This document shows positions 1-8,639 of a stretch of 64,000 nt of DNA, one piece after another. The notes under the pieces are model-generated. The model was given only the letters and a program-made list of their open reading frames with translations, made no database searches and was not told the DNA's origin. Both the position numbers and the translations under genes were made by a program. The stretch is from Burkholderia sp. TSV86 (GTDB taxonomy: Bacteria; Pseudomonadota; Gammaproteobacteria; Burkholderiales; Burkholderiaceae): contig NZ_LOWB01000015.1 in NCBI RefSeq assembly GCF_001522865.1, positions 1 through 64,000 on the forward strand. Direction: 5' to 3'. Positions within the stretch are counted from its first letter, which is position 1. Each line of letters begins with the position of its first letter.

Positions 1-26
1 CCCCCGCCTAACCAGCGGGGGTTTTT
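1..26 (+). terminator. Rho-independent terminator of a gene upstream of the window
   Basis: A 7-bp GC stem (CCCCCGC at 1-7 paired with GCGGGGG at 15-21) with a 7-base loop is followed by five T at 22-26. This is a normal intrinsic terminator for plus-strand transcription entering from the left. The gene it serves lies outside the window. Confidence 0.75.
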
Positions 27-383
27 GCTTTCTAACCCCACAAACCCCTCTCATCCCCCTCCCTCTCGCAACGCGCTCCCGTCACGCCACCCCTTTGTTG
101 ACCCAGCCGCGCGTCCGTTTCGCCCCCTCCCTTCCTCTTATCCCCCATTAATGGCCCAGCCGTCTGACCGCTTACCCCTTCTCCGAAATCACGCGAATAC
201 CCACCATCCGTAAGGCATATCGTGGATCTTCTCGTCAGATCGGCAGCGGAAGGTGGAGTGCTATGCCTTGAATCGAAACGTCGATCGCGTTGCCAGATTT
301 CCCTGCTGCCCACCTGGAACCCCGAGATTTAGTAAGTTCAAAGCGTAAAATCACCGGACCCACAGAAACTGAGTCGATAAAAC
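27..383. other. Intergenic region, no gene recognised
   Basis: About 360 bp between the edge terminator and the oxidoreductase gene. The first half is pyrimidine-rich on the plus strand and AT content rises toward the gene. Short open frames on both strands lack a ribosome binding site or recognisable protein features. The oxidoreductase promoter probably lies here, but I could not fix a convincing -35/-10 pair. Confidence 0.5.
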
Positions 384-2459
384 ATGTCCGCCCCAATCCA
401 AATCGCTCGAGCAGTTTGCCCGCATGACTGCCCAGACACCTGTGCAATGCGCGTCACCGTCGAGAATGGTCGAGCGGTCAAGGTTACGGGAGATCCGGAT
501 CATGCACCCACTCAAGGCGTTCTATGCACGAAAGTGAGCCGATACGCGGAGCGCGTTCATCATCCTGAGCGACTGACCGTGCCGCTTAAGCGGGTGGGAC
601 GAAAAGGAGAAGGGCGTTTTGAGCCGATTAGCTGGGAGGCAGCTAACGAGCTGGCGGCCGAACGGCTCTCGGAAATCGCGCGCCGCGCTCCGGAAGCGAT
701 CGTGCCCTATAGCTATGCAGGAACAATGGGGCTGATTCAAGGCGAAAGTATCGCCCAGCGTTTTTTTAATGTATTGGGCGCCTCATTACTCGAAAGGACG
801 ATCTGCTCCGCTGCGGGCACCGCAGGACTTCAGTATACCTACGGCGCCAATATCGGCATGCATGTCGAATTTTACGAAGAAAGTGAATTGATTTTGATTT
901 GGGGGGCTAATCCGATCGCGTCGAATTTGCATTTTTGGACGCGTGCTCAAGAAGCCAAACGTCGGGGTGCGCAATTGATTGCGATCGATCCATACCGGTC
1001 GCTGACGGCCGAAAAATGCCATCGTCACATCGCGCTGAAACCGGGCACGGACGGCGCGTTCGCGCTTGGCATGATGCACGTGCTGATCGGCGAGGGGCTT
1101 CTCGATCATGATTTTATCCGCGATCACACGCTCGGTTTCGACGCATTGAAGGCGCGTGCGATGAGTTACTCCCCGGAGCGAGTCGCGCGGATCTGCGGAA
1201 TATCTGAGTCGGAAATCATCAAACTGGCCCGTATTTACGGCCATACGCGCAAGGCATCCATTCGTCTGAACTACGGCATGCAACGCGCACGGGGTGGCGG
1301 CAACGCGGTACGCGCGATCGCTTCGCTGCCCGCGCTCACCGGTGCATGGCGGGAGCGCGCGGGCGGCCTGCTGCTGTCCTCGGCCGAATGGGCGCCGATT
1401 AACCATGCGGCGCTCAGACGCCCGGATTTACTGCCTGGTTGGCCGAATAAGCTGCCGCGTTCGATCAATATGAATGCAATTGGCGACGCGTTGTTGCATC
1501 CCGGCGGAGGGGATTTCGGTCCGAAGATAGAGGCGGTCATCGTCTACAATTCGAACCCGGTGGCGGTGGCGCCCGATTCAGGCAAAGTCGCCGCAGGTTT
1601 TGCGCGAGAAGATTTATTCACGATCGTTCTCGAGCATTTCAAGACAGATACGGCCGATTACGCCGATCTTGTGTTGCCGGCAACCTCGCAGCTCGAACAT
1701 CTCGATGTCCATAAATCGTATGGCCATACGTATGTGATGGCGAATCTGCCATCGATCGAGCCGGTTGGCGAGGCCCGGCCGAATACCGAGATCTTCCGCG
1801 GTATCGCGCGCCGAATGGGGCTCGACGAGCCCGCGCTGTATGAAGACGATGAAGCGCTCGCACGCGCATCGCTGCACTGGAATGATCCGTCGCTGCAAAG
1901 TAATTGGGATACGCTCAAGCAGGCGCGTTGGATCAAGCTGAAGCTTGCCGATGCGCCGTTTGCGAACGGCGGTTTCCGAACGCCATCCGGGAAATGCGAG
2001 TTTTACAGTGAACGTCTCGCGCAGTTGGGGCTCGATCCGGTGCCCGACTATCTGCCGCCTTATGAATCGGCGGACGGCGCGCCGGAACTGGCGGCCCGCT
2101 ATCCGCTCGCGATGATTTCCCCGCCGGCCCGTCATTTTCTAAATAGTACGTTCGTCAACGTCGCGAGCCTGCGTTCGGCTGAAGGTGAGCCGTATCTCGA
2201 CATCCACCCAGCTGATGCTATGCAGCGCGGTATCGAAGAGGGCGATATCGTGCGGATCTTCAATGACCGCGGCTCGCTGCAGGCGAAGGCGCGGGTAACC
2301 GAACGCGCGCGCGAAGGGCTCGTCGTCGGCTTATCGATCTGGTGGAAGAAGCTTGCGCCGGACGGACGGAACGCGAATCAGGTGACGAGCCAGGCGTTGA
2401 CCGATCTCGGGCGCGGCGCGACGTTCTACGATTGCCTGGTTGAAGTGGAGCGTGTGTAA
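384..2459 (+). CDS. Molybdopterin oxidoreductase family protein
   Basis: A 691-residue catalytic-subunit homologue of the DMSO reductase / formate dehydrogenase superfamily. The N-terminus has the Fe4S4 cysteine pattern C12-x3-C16-x3-C20-x27-C48, then molybdopterin-binding domains, and a C-terminal dinucleotide-binding domain from about residue 570. There is no twin-arginine or Sec signal, so it should be cytoplasmic. No electron-transfer or membrane subunit is adjacent, and the physiological substrate cannot be told from sequence. The ATG at 384 places the cysteine motif at the expected distance from the N-terminus. The first 600-700 bp use noticeably more A/T-ending codons than the rest of the gene and its neighbours. 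Confidence 0.88.
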   Translation: MSAPIQIARAVCPHDCPDTCAMRVTVENGRAVKVTGDPDHAPTQGVLCTKVSRYAERVHHPERLTVPLKRVGRKGEGRFEPISWEAANELAAERLSEIARRAPEAIVPYSYAGTMGLIQGESIAQRFFNVLGASLLERTICSAAGTAGLQYTYGANIGMHVEFYEESELILIWGANPIASNLHFWTRAQEAKRRGAQLIAIDPYRSLTAEKCHRHIALKPGTDGAFALGMMHVLIGEGLLDHDFIRDHTLGFDALKARAMSYSPERVARICGISESEIIKLARIYGHTRKASIRLNYGMQRARGGGNAVRAIASLPALTGAWRERAGGLLLSSAEWAPINHAALRRPDLLPGWPNKLPRSINMNAIGDALLHPGGGDFGPKIEAVIVYNSNPVAVAPDSGKVAAGFAREDLFTIVLEHFKTDTADYADLVLPATSQLEHLDVHKSYGHTYVMANLPSIEPVGEARPNTEIFRGIARRMGLDEPALYEDDEALARASLHWNDPSLQSNWDTLKQARWIKLKLADAPFANGGFRTPSGKCEFYSERLAQLGLDPVPDYLPPYESADGAPELAARYPLAMISPPARHFLNSTFVNVASLRSAEGEPYLDIHPADAMQRGIEEGDIVRIFNDRGSLQAKARVTERAREGLVVGLSIWWKKLAPDGRNANQVTSQALTDLGRGATFYDCLVEVERV

Positions 2460-2640
2460 AGGATGTGGGAAAACCGCGGAAAAGACGCACGGATGAACGA
2501 ACGACGCCGCGCGCTGCCGCTGCCCGGCAGCGTTGGCAAAGTTGGAAAGGAGTGTCTAACTGGATTGTCTCGGAGGGACCGACCGGCTACGATGCAATTT
2601 TTAGCACGACCATTCGAAAATGAGCCTGGAGACGCGCTGC

Positions 2641-4314
2641 ATGGAGAAGATTTGGCTGAAGTCGTATCCCCCCGGCGTGCCAGCCGAAATTGACGCGTCC
2701 CCGTATTCGTCCGTTCCTGATCTGCTCGAAGAAAGCTTTCGCCTCTATCGCGAACGGCAAGCCTTTATTTGCATGGGCAAGGCGATCACCTATGGCGAAC
2801 TCGACGCGCTATCGCAAAAGCTCGGCGCGTGGTTTCAATCGCGCGGGCTTGCGCCTGGCGCGCGGATCGCGATCATGATGCCGAACGTGCTGCAGTACCC
2901 GGTGACGATCGCGGCTGTGCTGCGCGCGGGTTATACGGTCGTCAACGTCAATCCGCTCTACACGCCGCGTGAGCTTGAACACCAGCTCAAGGACAGCGGC
3001 GCGCAAGCGATCGTGATTCTCGAGAATTTCGTGACGACGTTGCAGGCGGTGATCGCCGGTACGTCGATCAAGCACGTCGTCGTCGCGGCGATGGGCGATC
3101 TGCTTGGTTTCAAGGGTTTGATCGTCAATTATGTCGTGCGTCGCGTGAAGAAGTTGGTGCCGGCGTGGCGCTTGCCATCGTTTACGCGTTTCAACGCGGC
3201 GCTTGCCGAAGGCGCCAAGCAGAGCTTCAAGCCGGCCAAGCCGAAGCCGGACGACGTCGCGTTCCTACAGTACACGGGCGGCACGACCGGCGTGGCGAAG
3301 GGCGCGACGCTGCTACACCGCAATATCGTCGCGAATGTATTGCAAGCGCAGGCGTGGCATCAGCCTGCTTACACGCTGCGTCCTGAAGTGACGCAGTTCA
3401 ATACCGTGGTTGCGCTGCCGCTCTATCACGTGTTCGCGCTGACCGTTTGCGGGCTGCTGACCTTGCGCACGGGCGGTACTGGCATCCTGATTCCGAATCC
3501 GCGCGACATTGCGGGTACGATCAAGGAATTGAAAGGTATCCAGATCATCACGTTTCCGGCCGTCAATACGCTTTATAACGCCCTGTTGAATCATCCGGAC
3601 TTCGACCAGCTCGATTTCTCGAAGCTCGCGGTCGCCAATGCGGGAGGGATGGCGGTTCAGGAAAGCGTGGCGAAACGTTGGTACGAAAAGACGAAAACGC
3701 CGATCGTCGAGGGCTACGGCTTGTCGGAAACGTCGCCCGTTGCAACCTGCAATCCGGTCACGGCAACCGAATACAGCGGCACGATCGGCTTGCCGTTGCC
3801 GTCGACCGAAATCGCGATCCGCGACGATGCCGGCGCCGACGTCGCGCTCGGCCAGCCTGGCGAAATCTGCATTCGCGGCCCGCAGGTGATGGCGGGTTAT
3901 TGGAATCGTCCGGACGAAACCGCGCAGGTCATGATGCCGGACGGCTTCTTCAAGACGGGCGACATCGGTGTGATGGACGAGCGCGGCTACGTGAAGATCG
4001 TCGACCGAAAGAAGGACATGATTCTCGTATCGGGCTTCAACGTTTATCCGAACGAGGTTGAGGATGTGGTCGCGTCGCATCCGGGCGTGTTCGAGGTGGC
4101 GGCCGTCGGCGTGCCCGACGAGCATTCGGGCGAGGCGGTGAAGCTGTTCGTCGTGAAAAAGGACCCGGCGCTCACGGACAAGGAAATTCTCGCTTACTGC
4201 AAGGAGCGCCTGACCGGCTACAAGCGGCCCAAATACGTCGAATTCCGCACCGAGCTGCCGAAGACCAACGTCGGCAAGATCCTGCGCCGCGAGCTGCGTG
4301 ACGGCAAGGCGTGA
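2641..4314 (+). CDS. fadD: Long-chain fatty acid-CoA ligase
   Basis: A 557-residue ANL-superfamily enzyme that activates long-chain fatty acids to acyl-CoA through an acyl-adenylate, for beta-oxidation or phospholipid use. The phosphate-binding loop YTGGTTGVAKG starts at residue 211, and the FACS signature running to the GFNVYP segment spans about residues 434-470. The N-terminus starting MEKIWLKSYP aligns with that of E. coli FadD, so I place the start at 2641 rather than at an in-frame ATG 21 bp upstream. It ends in the typical KTNVGKILRRELR segment with its catalytic lysine. The 181-bp gap from the oxidoreductase suggests its own promoter. A shared terminator follows. Confidence 0.93.
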   Translation: MEKIWLKSYPPGVPAEIDASPYSSVPDLLEESFRLYRERQAFICMGKAITYGELDALSQKLGAWFQSRGLAPGARIAIMMPNVLQYPVTIAAVLRAGYTVVNVNPLYTPRELEHQLKDSGAQAIVILENFVTTLQAVIAGTSIKHVVVAAMGDLLGFKGLIVNYVVRRVKKLVPAWRLPSFTRFNAALAEGAKQSFKPAKPKPDDVAFLQYTGGTTGVAKGATLLHRNIVANVLQAQAWHQPAYTLRPEVTQFNTVVALPLYHVFALTVCGLLTLRTGGTGILIPNPRDIAGTIKELKGIQIITFPAVNTLYNALLNHPDFDQLDFSKLAVANAGGMAVQESVAKRWYEKTKTPIVEGYGLSETSPVATCNPVTATEYSGTIGLPLPSTEIAIRDDAGADVALGQPGEICIRGPQVMAGYWNRPDETAQVMMPDGFFKTGDIGVMDERGYVKIVDRKKDMILVSGFNVYPNEVEDVVASHPGVFEVAAVGVPDEHSGEAVKLFVVKKDPALTDKEILAYCKERLTGYKRPKYVEFRTELPKTNVGKILRRELRDGKA

Positions 4315-4401
4315 CAAGCGCTGCGTGCGGCGCGCGAGGTTCGACGCATTCATTTTCGGGCGCGACTTTTTCGCGTAGCGGCATCGTCACATCGTCAATA
4401 A

Positions 4402-4425
4402 AAAAGGCGCCCTCGGGCGCCTTTT
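4402..4425. terminator. Bidirectional terminator between fadD and the porin gene
   Basis: A perfect inverted repeat, AAAAGGCGCC and GGCGCCTTTT around a 4-base CTCG loop, sits between two convergent genes. It offers a T-tract on both strands, so it can end fadD transcription on the plus strand and porin transcription on the minus strand. Confidence 0.85.
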
Positions 4426-4466
4426 AAGCGACTGCGGGATATTCATTACCCGCTACTGCGCATGTA

Positions 4467-5627
4467 TCAGAACTTGTGGCGGATGCCGACGCGCGCCGTG
4501 AACTGATTGCGGTTCGACGATGGCGTGATGCCGTTGATCGCCGCGGTTGCCGGCCCAATGGTATTGCCGTTCGCTTCGATCACGTTGCCCGATGCGTGCT
4601 GGTACACGCCGATCATATAGACGTCGGTGCGTTTCGACAGGAAATAATCGACGCCCGCCGAGCCCTGGTGATATTTTGCCGCCGACTGGCCGGCGATCTT
4701 GCTGCCCTGCGTGTAGTCATACGCGGCGCCGGCGACGAGGGCCGGGGTCAATTGATACTTGAAGCTGACTTCGCCGTTGTTGAACGTCGCGGTTTGGTTT
4801 GGGAACACGGCGCTGGCGAAGTTCATAAACTTGATGTTCGAGTACGTCGCGCCGATCGTTGCAGCGCCGATCGTGTACGCTGCGGCCGCGCCGATCACCT
4901 GGTACGTATGCGCGGAAGCGTAGCCGGCATAGACGGGAGACGTCACGGCGGCTGGCGTGCTCGACGTCGTGTTGTTGCCGAACAGGCCGCCCGATGTCGA
5001 TGGCGTGCGTGCGTTCAGGTAGCCGACACCCAGCGAGAGCGGGCCGTTCGTGTAGCCGGCGCCGAGCGACCAAGTCTGGTTGCGGCTGAAGTCGCCGGCG
5101 ATGCCGCCGAGGCTGTACAGGCCGCCGAACGTGAAGCCGCCGTAGTTTGCACTGGTGAACTTGATTGCATTGTTCACGCGATAGGCGTTGTTGAAGTTGT
5201 CGAGGTCGCCGGGGTGCGCGGCAATGTAGCCGCCCCACTGATCGCCGACGGCGAGCGGGCCGACGAAATCGACGACGGAGTCATATTGGCGGCCGAGCGT
5301 GACCGTGCCGAAGCCGCTCGATAGGCCGACATACGCTTGACGGCCGAATTCGAGGCCGCCTTGGTTGATTTGGCCGGTGCTGGCGTTGAAGCCGTTTTCG
5401 AGCACGAAGACGGCTTTCAGTCCGCCGCCGAGATCTTCAGTGCCGCGCAAGCCCCAGCGGCTGCCCTGCATGACGCCGCTCGTCAGGTCGTACTTATGCT
5501 TGCCGCCCGCATTCGTATTGATGTTGAAGCCCTCGTCGATGATGCCGTAGAGTGTCACGCTGCTTTGCGCGTGCGCCGCACCAGCAAACGCGCTCAACGC
5601 GACGAGCGCGAAAAGCGATTTCTTCAT
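4467..5627 (-). CDS. Gram-negative general porin (outer membrane)
   Basis: A 386-residue outer-membrane porin of the betaproteobacterial OmpC/OpcP-like family (16-stranded trimeric barrels). The ATG at 5627 gives a classical signal peptide with cleavage predicted after AHA at residue 20, and the mature protein opens with QSSVTLYG, typical of Burkholderia porins. The last residue is phenylalanine, the BAM-recognition signature. A GGAGAT ribosome binding site lies 6-8 bases upstream of this start. A longer in-frame start 39 bp upstream would bury the signal peptide. Transcribed convergently to fadD and ended by the shared hairpin. Pore specificity is not readable from sequence. Confidence 0.93.
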   Translation of the reverse strand: MKKSLFALVALSAFAGAAHAQSSVTLYGIIDEGFNINTNAGGKHKYDLTSGVMQGSRWGLRGTEDLGGGLKAVFVLENGFNASTGQINQGGLEFGRQAYVGLSSGFGTVTLGRQYDSVVDFVGPLAVGDQWGGYIAAHPGDLDNFNNAYRVNNAIKFTSANYGGFTFGGLYSLGGIAGDFSRNQTWSLGAGYTNGPLSLGVGYLNARTPSTSGGLFGNNTTSSTPAAVTSPVYAGYASAHTYQVIGAAAAYTIGAATIGATYSNIKFMNFASAVFPNQTATFNNGEVSFKYQLTPALVAGAAYDYTQGSKIAGQSAAKYHQGSAGVDYFLSKRTDVYMIGVYQHASGNVIEANGNTIGPATAAINGITPSSNRNQFTARVGIRHKF

Positions 5628-5902
5628 TGAAAGATCTCCAAATATGAAATTTTTTGTGGCGGCCATCGTCGTGTTTTGAGGTCTCGGGCCTGCTCGAACT
5701 TCGAAAGAAGCGCTCGTAATTTAGCAAATGGACTAAAGGCGACAAAGGGAAAGCGCGACATGAGATTCCTCATGTTTCCTTTATGCAACAATGGGTAAAA
5801 TCACGGGTTAACCGCTATTTCCGGCGCTACCGTAATAAGCATGAGCAATTATTTTGTTACGCTTTCCTTACGAAAAGCGGCGCGTCGGCATGGAGAAACG
5901 CA

Positions 5903-6529
5903 ATGGTGTTCGACGAGTTGATCAGTGAATTTGACCGGGGCTTGCGCTCGATGACGGGCGTGAGCCGAATGAGCCGGCCGGTGCCCACGCCCGCTGTTGA
6001 GGCAAGCGCCGAACTTACCGCTGCCGAGCGCAAGCATGCGGCGGGATTGATGCGGGTGAATCATGTCGGTGAGGTATGTGCTCAGGCGCTTTATCAGGCG
6101 CAGAAGCTCACGACGTCATCGAGTGCGCTCAAGGAAATGTTCGACGAGGCCGCACGCGAAGAGGAGGATCATCTCGCATGGACCGCGCATCGTCTGAAGA
6201 CGCTCGATTCCCGGCCGAGCTTGCTGAATCCGCTGTGGTATGCGGGCGCGCTCGCGATCGGCGTCATTGCCGGGCGGTTCGGTGACAAGGTGAGCCTCGG
6301 GTTCATGGCTGAAACGGAGCGTCAGGTCGAGAGCCATCTCGACAGCCACTTATCTGCTTTGCCGGCGGCGGACGTCGAATCGCGCGCGATCGTCGAGCAA
6401 ATGCGCATCGACGAGATCAAGCACGGCAAGACGGCGGCCGAAGCGGGCGGAATCGAGCTGCCGCAGCCGGCGCGTATGCTGATGCGCGCCGCGTCGAAAG
6501 TAATGACAAGCACTGCCTACTATCTTTAA
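5903..6529 (+). CDS. coq7: 3-demethoxyubiquinol 3-hydroxylase (COQ7 family)
   Basis: A 208-residue di-iron monooxygenase that hydroxylates the demethoxyubiquinol ring in the penultimate step of ubiquinone synthesis, peripherally associated with the inner membrane. All metal ligands of the family are present: E57 (in NHVGE), E87-x-x-H90, E139 and E171-x-x-H174. A hydrophobic segment near residues 113-124 fits membrane association. The start at 5903 has a GGAGAA ribosome binding site 7 bases upstream and gives the usual family length. The frame is open a further 120 bp upstream, but that stretch has no family similarity. It lies between the porin gene and the mraZ operator region. Confidence 0.94.
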   Translation: MVFDELISEFDRGLRSMTGVSRMSRPVPTPAVEASAELTAAERKHAAGLMRVNHVGEVCAQALYQAQKLTTSSSALKEMFDEAAREEEDHLAWTAHRLKTLDSRPSLLNPLWYAGALAIGVIAGRFGDKVSLGFMAETERQVESHLDSHLSALPAADVESRAIVEQMRIDEIKHGKTAAEAGGIELPQPARMLMRAASKVMTSTAYYL

Positions 6530-6807
6530 ATAGTCAGTCCGGAACGGCTGTATTCGTGCCGTTCCGGACGCTAACCCGCCCCGCCGTTTTCCCTCCGCTG
6601 TTTTCTCTTCTGAAATCCCTGCCGCCGCGCCGACCTGGGGCGTGCTTCTCATGTACCACTTTCACAAATTGCACTAGTCCATTCATTTATAACGTTTTTT
6701 GGCATGATGGGTGACTTGAGGTGATGCGCGTAAGTCCTTGTTCTGAATAACAAAATTCGTCAAAAAATCGGCCGTCTCCCTTGACCGTCCATAGGCGTTC
6801 CTCTAAA
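6530..6807. other. Intergenic region upstream of the mraZ operator
   Basis: Relatively AT-rich DNA between coq7 and the operator repeats, with no coding signal. A TTGACC hexamer at 6781-6786 followed by TCTAAA at 6802-6807 is a weak promoter candidate with a short 15-bp spacer, which would place the start of transcription inside the repeats. No clear intrinsic terminator follows coq7. Confidence 0.4.
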
Positions 6808-6843
6808 GTGGGAGACAGTGTGAGAAAGTGTATTTTTGTGTGA
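6808..6843 (+). promoter_or_regulatory. Putative MraZ operator: four GTG-type repeats spaced exactly 10 bp
   Basis: GTGGGA (6808), GTGTGA (6818), GTGTAT (6828) and GTGTGA (6838) begin at exact 10-bp intervals, one helical turn apart, about 75-110 bp before mraZ. MraZ is known to bind tandem TGGGN-type repeats with 10-bp periodicity in its own promoter and to repress the dcw cluster. The arrangement fits that model. The third copy is degenerate and the binding is inferred. Confidence 0.72.
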
Positions 6844-6916
6844 TTTGCCGGGGTTTTCCGGCTAAATTTTCAGCGTTGGGCGGATTCTTCGGCGCCCTGA
6901 TCGGGAGAGCGGAAAC

Positions 6917-7345
6917 GTGTTTCAAGGGGCGTCGGCGCTGACGCTCGATGCGAAAGGACGGATGTCGGTGCCGTCCCGCTATCGCGAGGCGCTGCAAGGA
7001 CAGGCAGAAGGACGGGTGACTGTGACCAAGCACCCGGACGGCTGCCTGTTGCTGTTTCCGCGTCCTGAATGGGAAGTGTTCCGCGCAAAGATTGCCGCGC
7101 TACCGATGGACGCGCACTGGTGGCGCCGCATTTTTCTGGGCAACGCGATGGATGTCGATCTCGACAGCGCGGGCCGGATTCTCGTGTCTCCCGAGCTGCG
7201 GATGGCGGCCGGGCTGGAAAAGGAAGTCATGTTGCTGGGAATGGGAAGTCACTTCGAGCTGTGGGATGCGCAGACCTACATCGCGAAGGAGCAGGCGGCG
7301 ATGGCGCAGGGCATGCCCGAGGCGCTGAAGAATTTCACGTTCTGA
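6917..7345 (+). CDS. mraZ: Transcriptional regulator MraZ
   Basis: A 142-residue DNA-binding protein made of two SpoVT/AbrB-like half-domains. The paired DxxGR motifs are DAKGR at residues 11-15 and DSAGR at 83-87. The start codon is GTG at 6917 behind a GGAGAG ribosome binding site, and the length is typical of the family. MraZ forms a ring-shaped oligomer and represses its own promoter. It is first in the dcw cluster, 23 bp before rsmH, and the periodic repeats upstream are its likely target. Confidence 0.95.
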   Translation: MFQGASALTLDAKGRMSVPSRYREALQGQAEGRVTVTKHPDGCLLLFPRPEWEVFRAKIAALPMDAHWWRRIFLGNAMDVDLDSAGRILVSPELRMAAGLEKEVMLLGMGSHFELWDAQTYIAKEQAAMAQGMPEALKNFTF

Positions 7346-7368
7346 TTGCGGTGAGGAAGGCGCCCGCG

Positions 7369-8310
7369 ATGGGAAACGAATTGCAGCATCGCACGGTGCT
7401 GTTGGATGAGGCGGTCGATGCGCTCGTGGCGCGGCCTGACGGTATCTATGTCGACGGCACGTTCGGGCGTGGCGGTCATAGCCGCGCGGTGCTCGCGCGG
7501 CTCGCGCCGGCGGGCCGGCTGATCGCGTTCGACAAGGATCCGCGTGCGATTGAAACGGCTGCGGGCATCGGGGACGCGCGCTTCGAGATTGTTCATGACA
7601 GCTTCGCGTCGCTCGCCGGCGCGCTGGCCGAGCGTGGAATAGGGCGGGTGTCGGGCGTGTTGCTGGATTTGGGCGTGTCGTCGCCACAGGTCGACGATCC
7701 GGAGCGCGGCTTCAGCTTTCGCGCAGACGGCCCGCTCGATATGAGGATGGACCCGACGCGTGGTGAATCGGCGGCTGAGTGGCTCGCGCGAGCGTCGGTG
7801 CAGGAATTGACGGAGGTGATACGGGATTATGGGGAAGAACGGTTTGCTTTTCAGATTGCAAAGGCGATTGCTGCTCGCCGGGCAGAGTCCGACCGTCTCG
7901 GGCCTCTCGACAGCACGCGCGAGCTTGCCCAAATCGTGGGTCACGTCGTCAAGACCCGTGAGAAGGGCAAGGATCCGGCAACCCGCACCTTTCAAGCTAT
8001 ACGGATTCACGTCAATCAAGAGCTTGCGGACCTGCAAGTCGTTCTAGAGGCAGCATTGACGGCGTTGGAGCAAGGGGGGCGGCTCGTGGTCATCAGCTTT
8101 CATTCGCTGGAGGACCGGATCGTCAAGCGATTCATGCAGGCGCATGCGAGTGCGCCTGCTGTCGATCGTCGTCTGCCGATCCGCGCCGTCGATCTGCCCA
8201 GCCCGCCACTCAAGCTGCTCGGCCGCAAATTCCCGGGCGACGCGGAAGTCTTGGCCAATCCGCGTGCCCGCTCGGCGGTGATGCGCATCGCGGAGCGCGT
8301 CGCGCCATGA
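7369..8310 (+). CDS. rsmH: 16S rRNA (cytosine(1402)-N(4))-methyltransferase
   Basis: A 313-residue SAM-dependent methyltransferase (formerly MraW) that N4-methylates C1402 of 16S rRNA in the decoding centre. The SAM-binding loop GTFGRGG is at residues 30-36, and the C-terminus carries the [10 protein letters not shown] family ending. The ATG at 7369 has a GAGGAAGG ribosome binding site and gives the family's usual start, [10 protein letters not shown]. The frame extends far upstream across mraZ, but that part is only an overlap of mraZ. The stop overlaps ftsL in an ATGA junction, so translation is probably coupled. Confidence 0.96.
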   Translation: MGNELQHRTVLLDEAVDALVARPDGIYVDGTFGRGGHSRAVLARLAPAGRLIAFDKDPRAIETAAGIGDARFEIVHDSFASLAGALAERGIGRVSGVLLDLGVSSPQVDDPERGFSFRADGPLDMRMDPTRGESAAEWLARASVQELTEVIRDYGEERFAFQIAKAIAARRAESDRLGPLDSTRELAQIVGHVVKTREKGKDPATRTFQAIRIHVNQELADLQVVLEAALTALEQGGRLVVISFHSLEDRIVKRFMQAHASAPAVDRRLPIRAVDLPSPPLKLLGRKFPGDAEVLANPRARSAVMRIAERVAP

Positions 8311-8639
8311 GCCGCCTCAATATCTTTCTGCTGATCATCGTGATGGGATGCGCGCTGTCGGTCGTCAATTCGACGAACCAGCAGCGGCAGATCTTCATCC
8401 AGTTGCAACGCGCGCAATCTCAGGAGCATCAGCTTCATCAGGACTACGCGCAGCTTCAGTATCAGCAAAGCGCGTTGTCGAAGACATCGCGCATTGAGCA
8501 GCTTGCGACGAGTTCGCTGAAAATGCAGCCGATTTCGACGGGCCGCACGCAATATCTGACGGCGCCGTCCGGCGACGCGAAGGCGGCTGATGCGCCGCTG
8601 CCTTCCAGCGCCGTCGCGGCTCAGGGAGGCGCGCGATGA
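8307..8639 (+). CDS. ftsL: Cell division protein FtsL
   Basis: A 110-residue bitopic inner-membrane divisome protein. A single transmembrane helix spans about residues 5-22 and is followed by a glutamine-rich heptad region (about 25-65) fitting the FtsL coiled coil that pairs with FtsB and bridges to FtsQ and FtsWI. The last 30 residues are alanine-rich and probably disordered. Position between rsmH and ftsI, with ATGA overlaps on both sides, supports the assignment despite low sequence conservation in this family. Confidence 0.92.
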   Translation: MSRLNIFLLIIVMGCALSVVNSTNQQRQIFIQLQRAQSQEHQLHQDYAQLQYQQSALSKTSRIEQLATSSLKMQPISTGRTQYLTAPSGDAKAADAPLPSSAVAAQGGAR

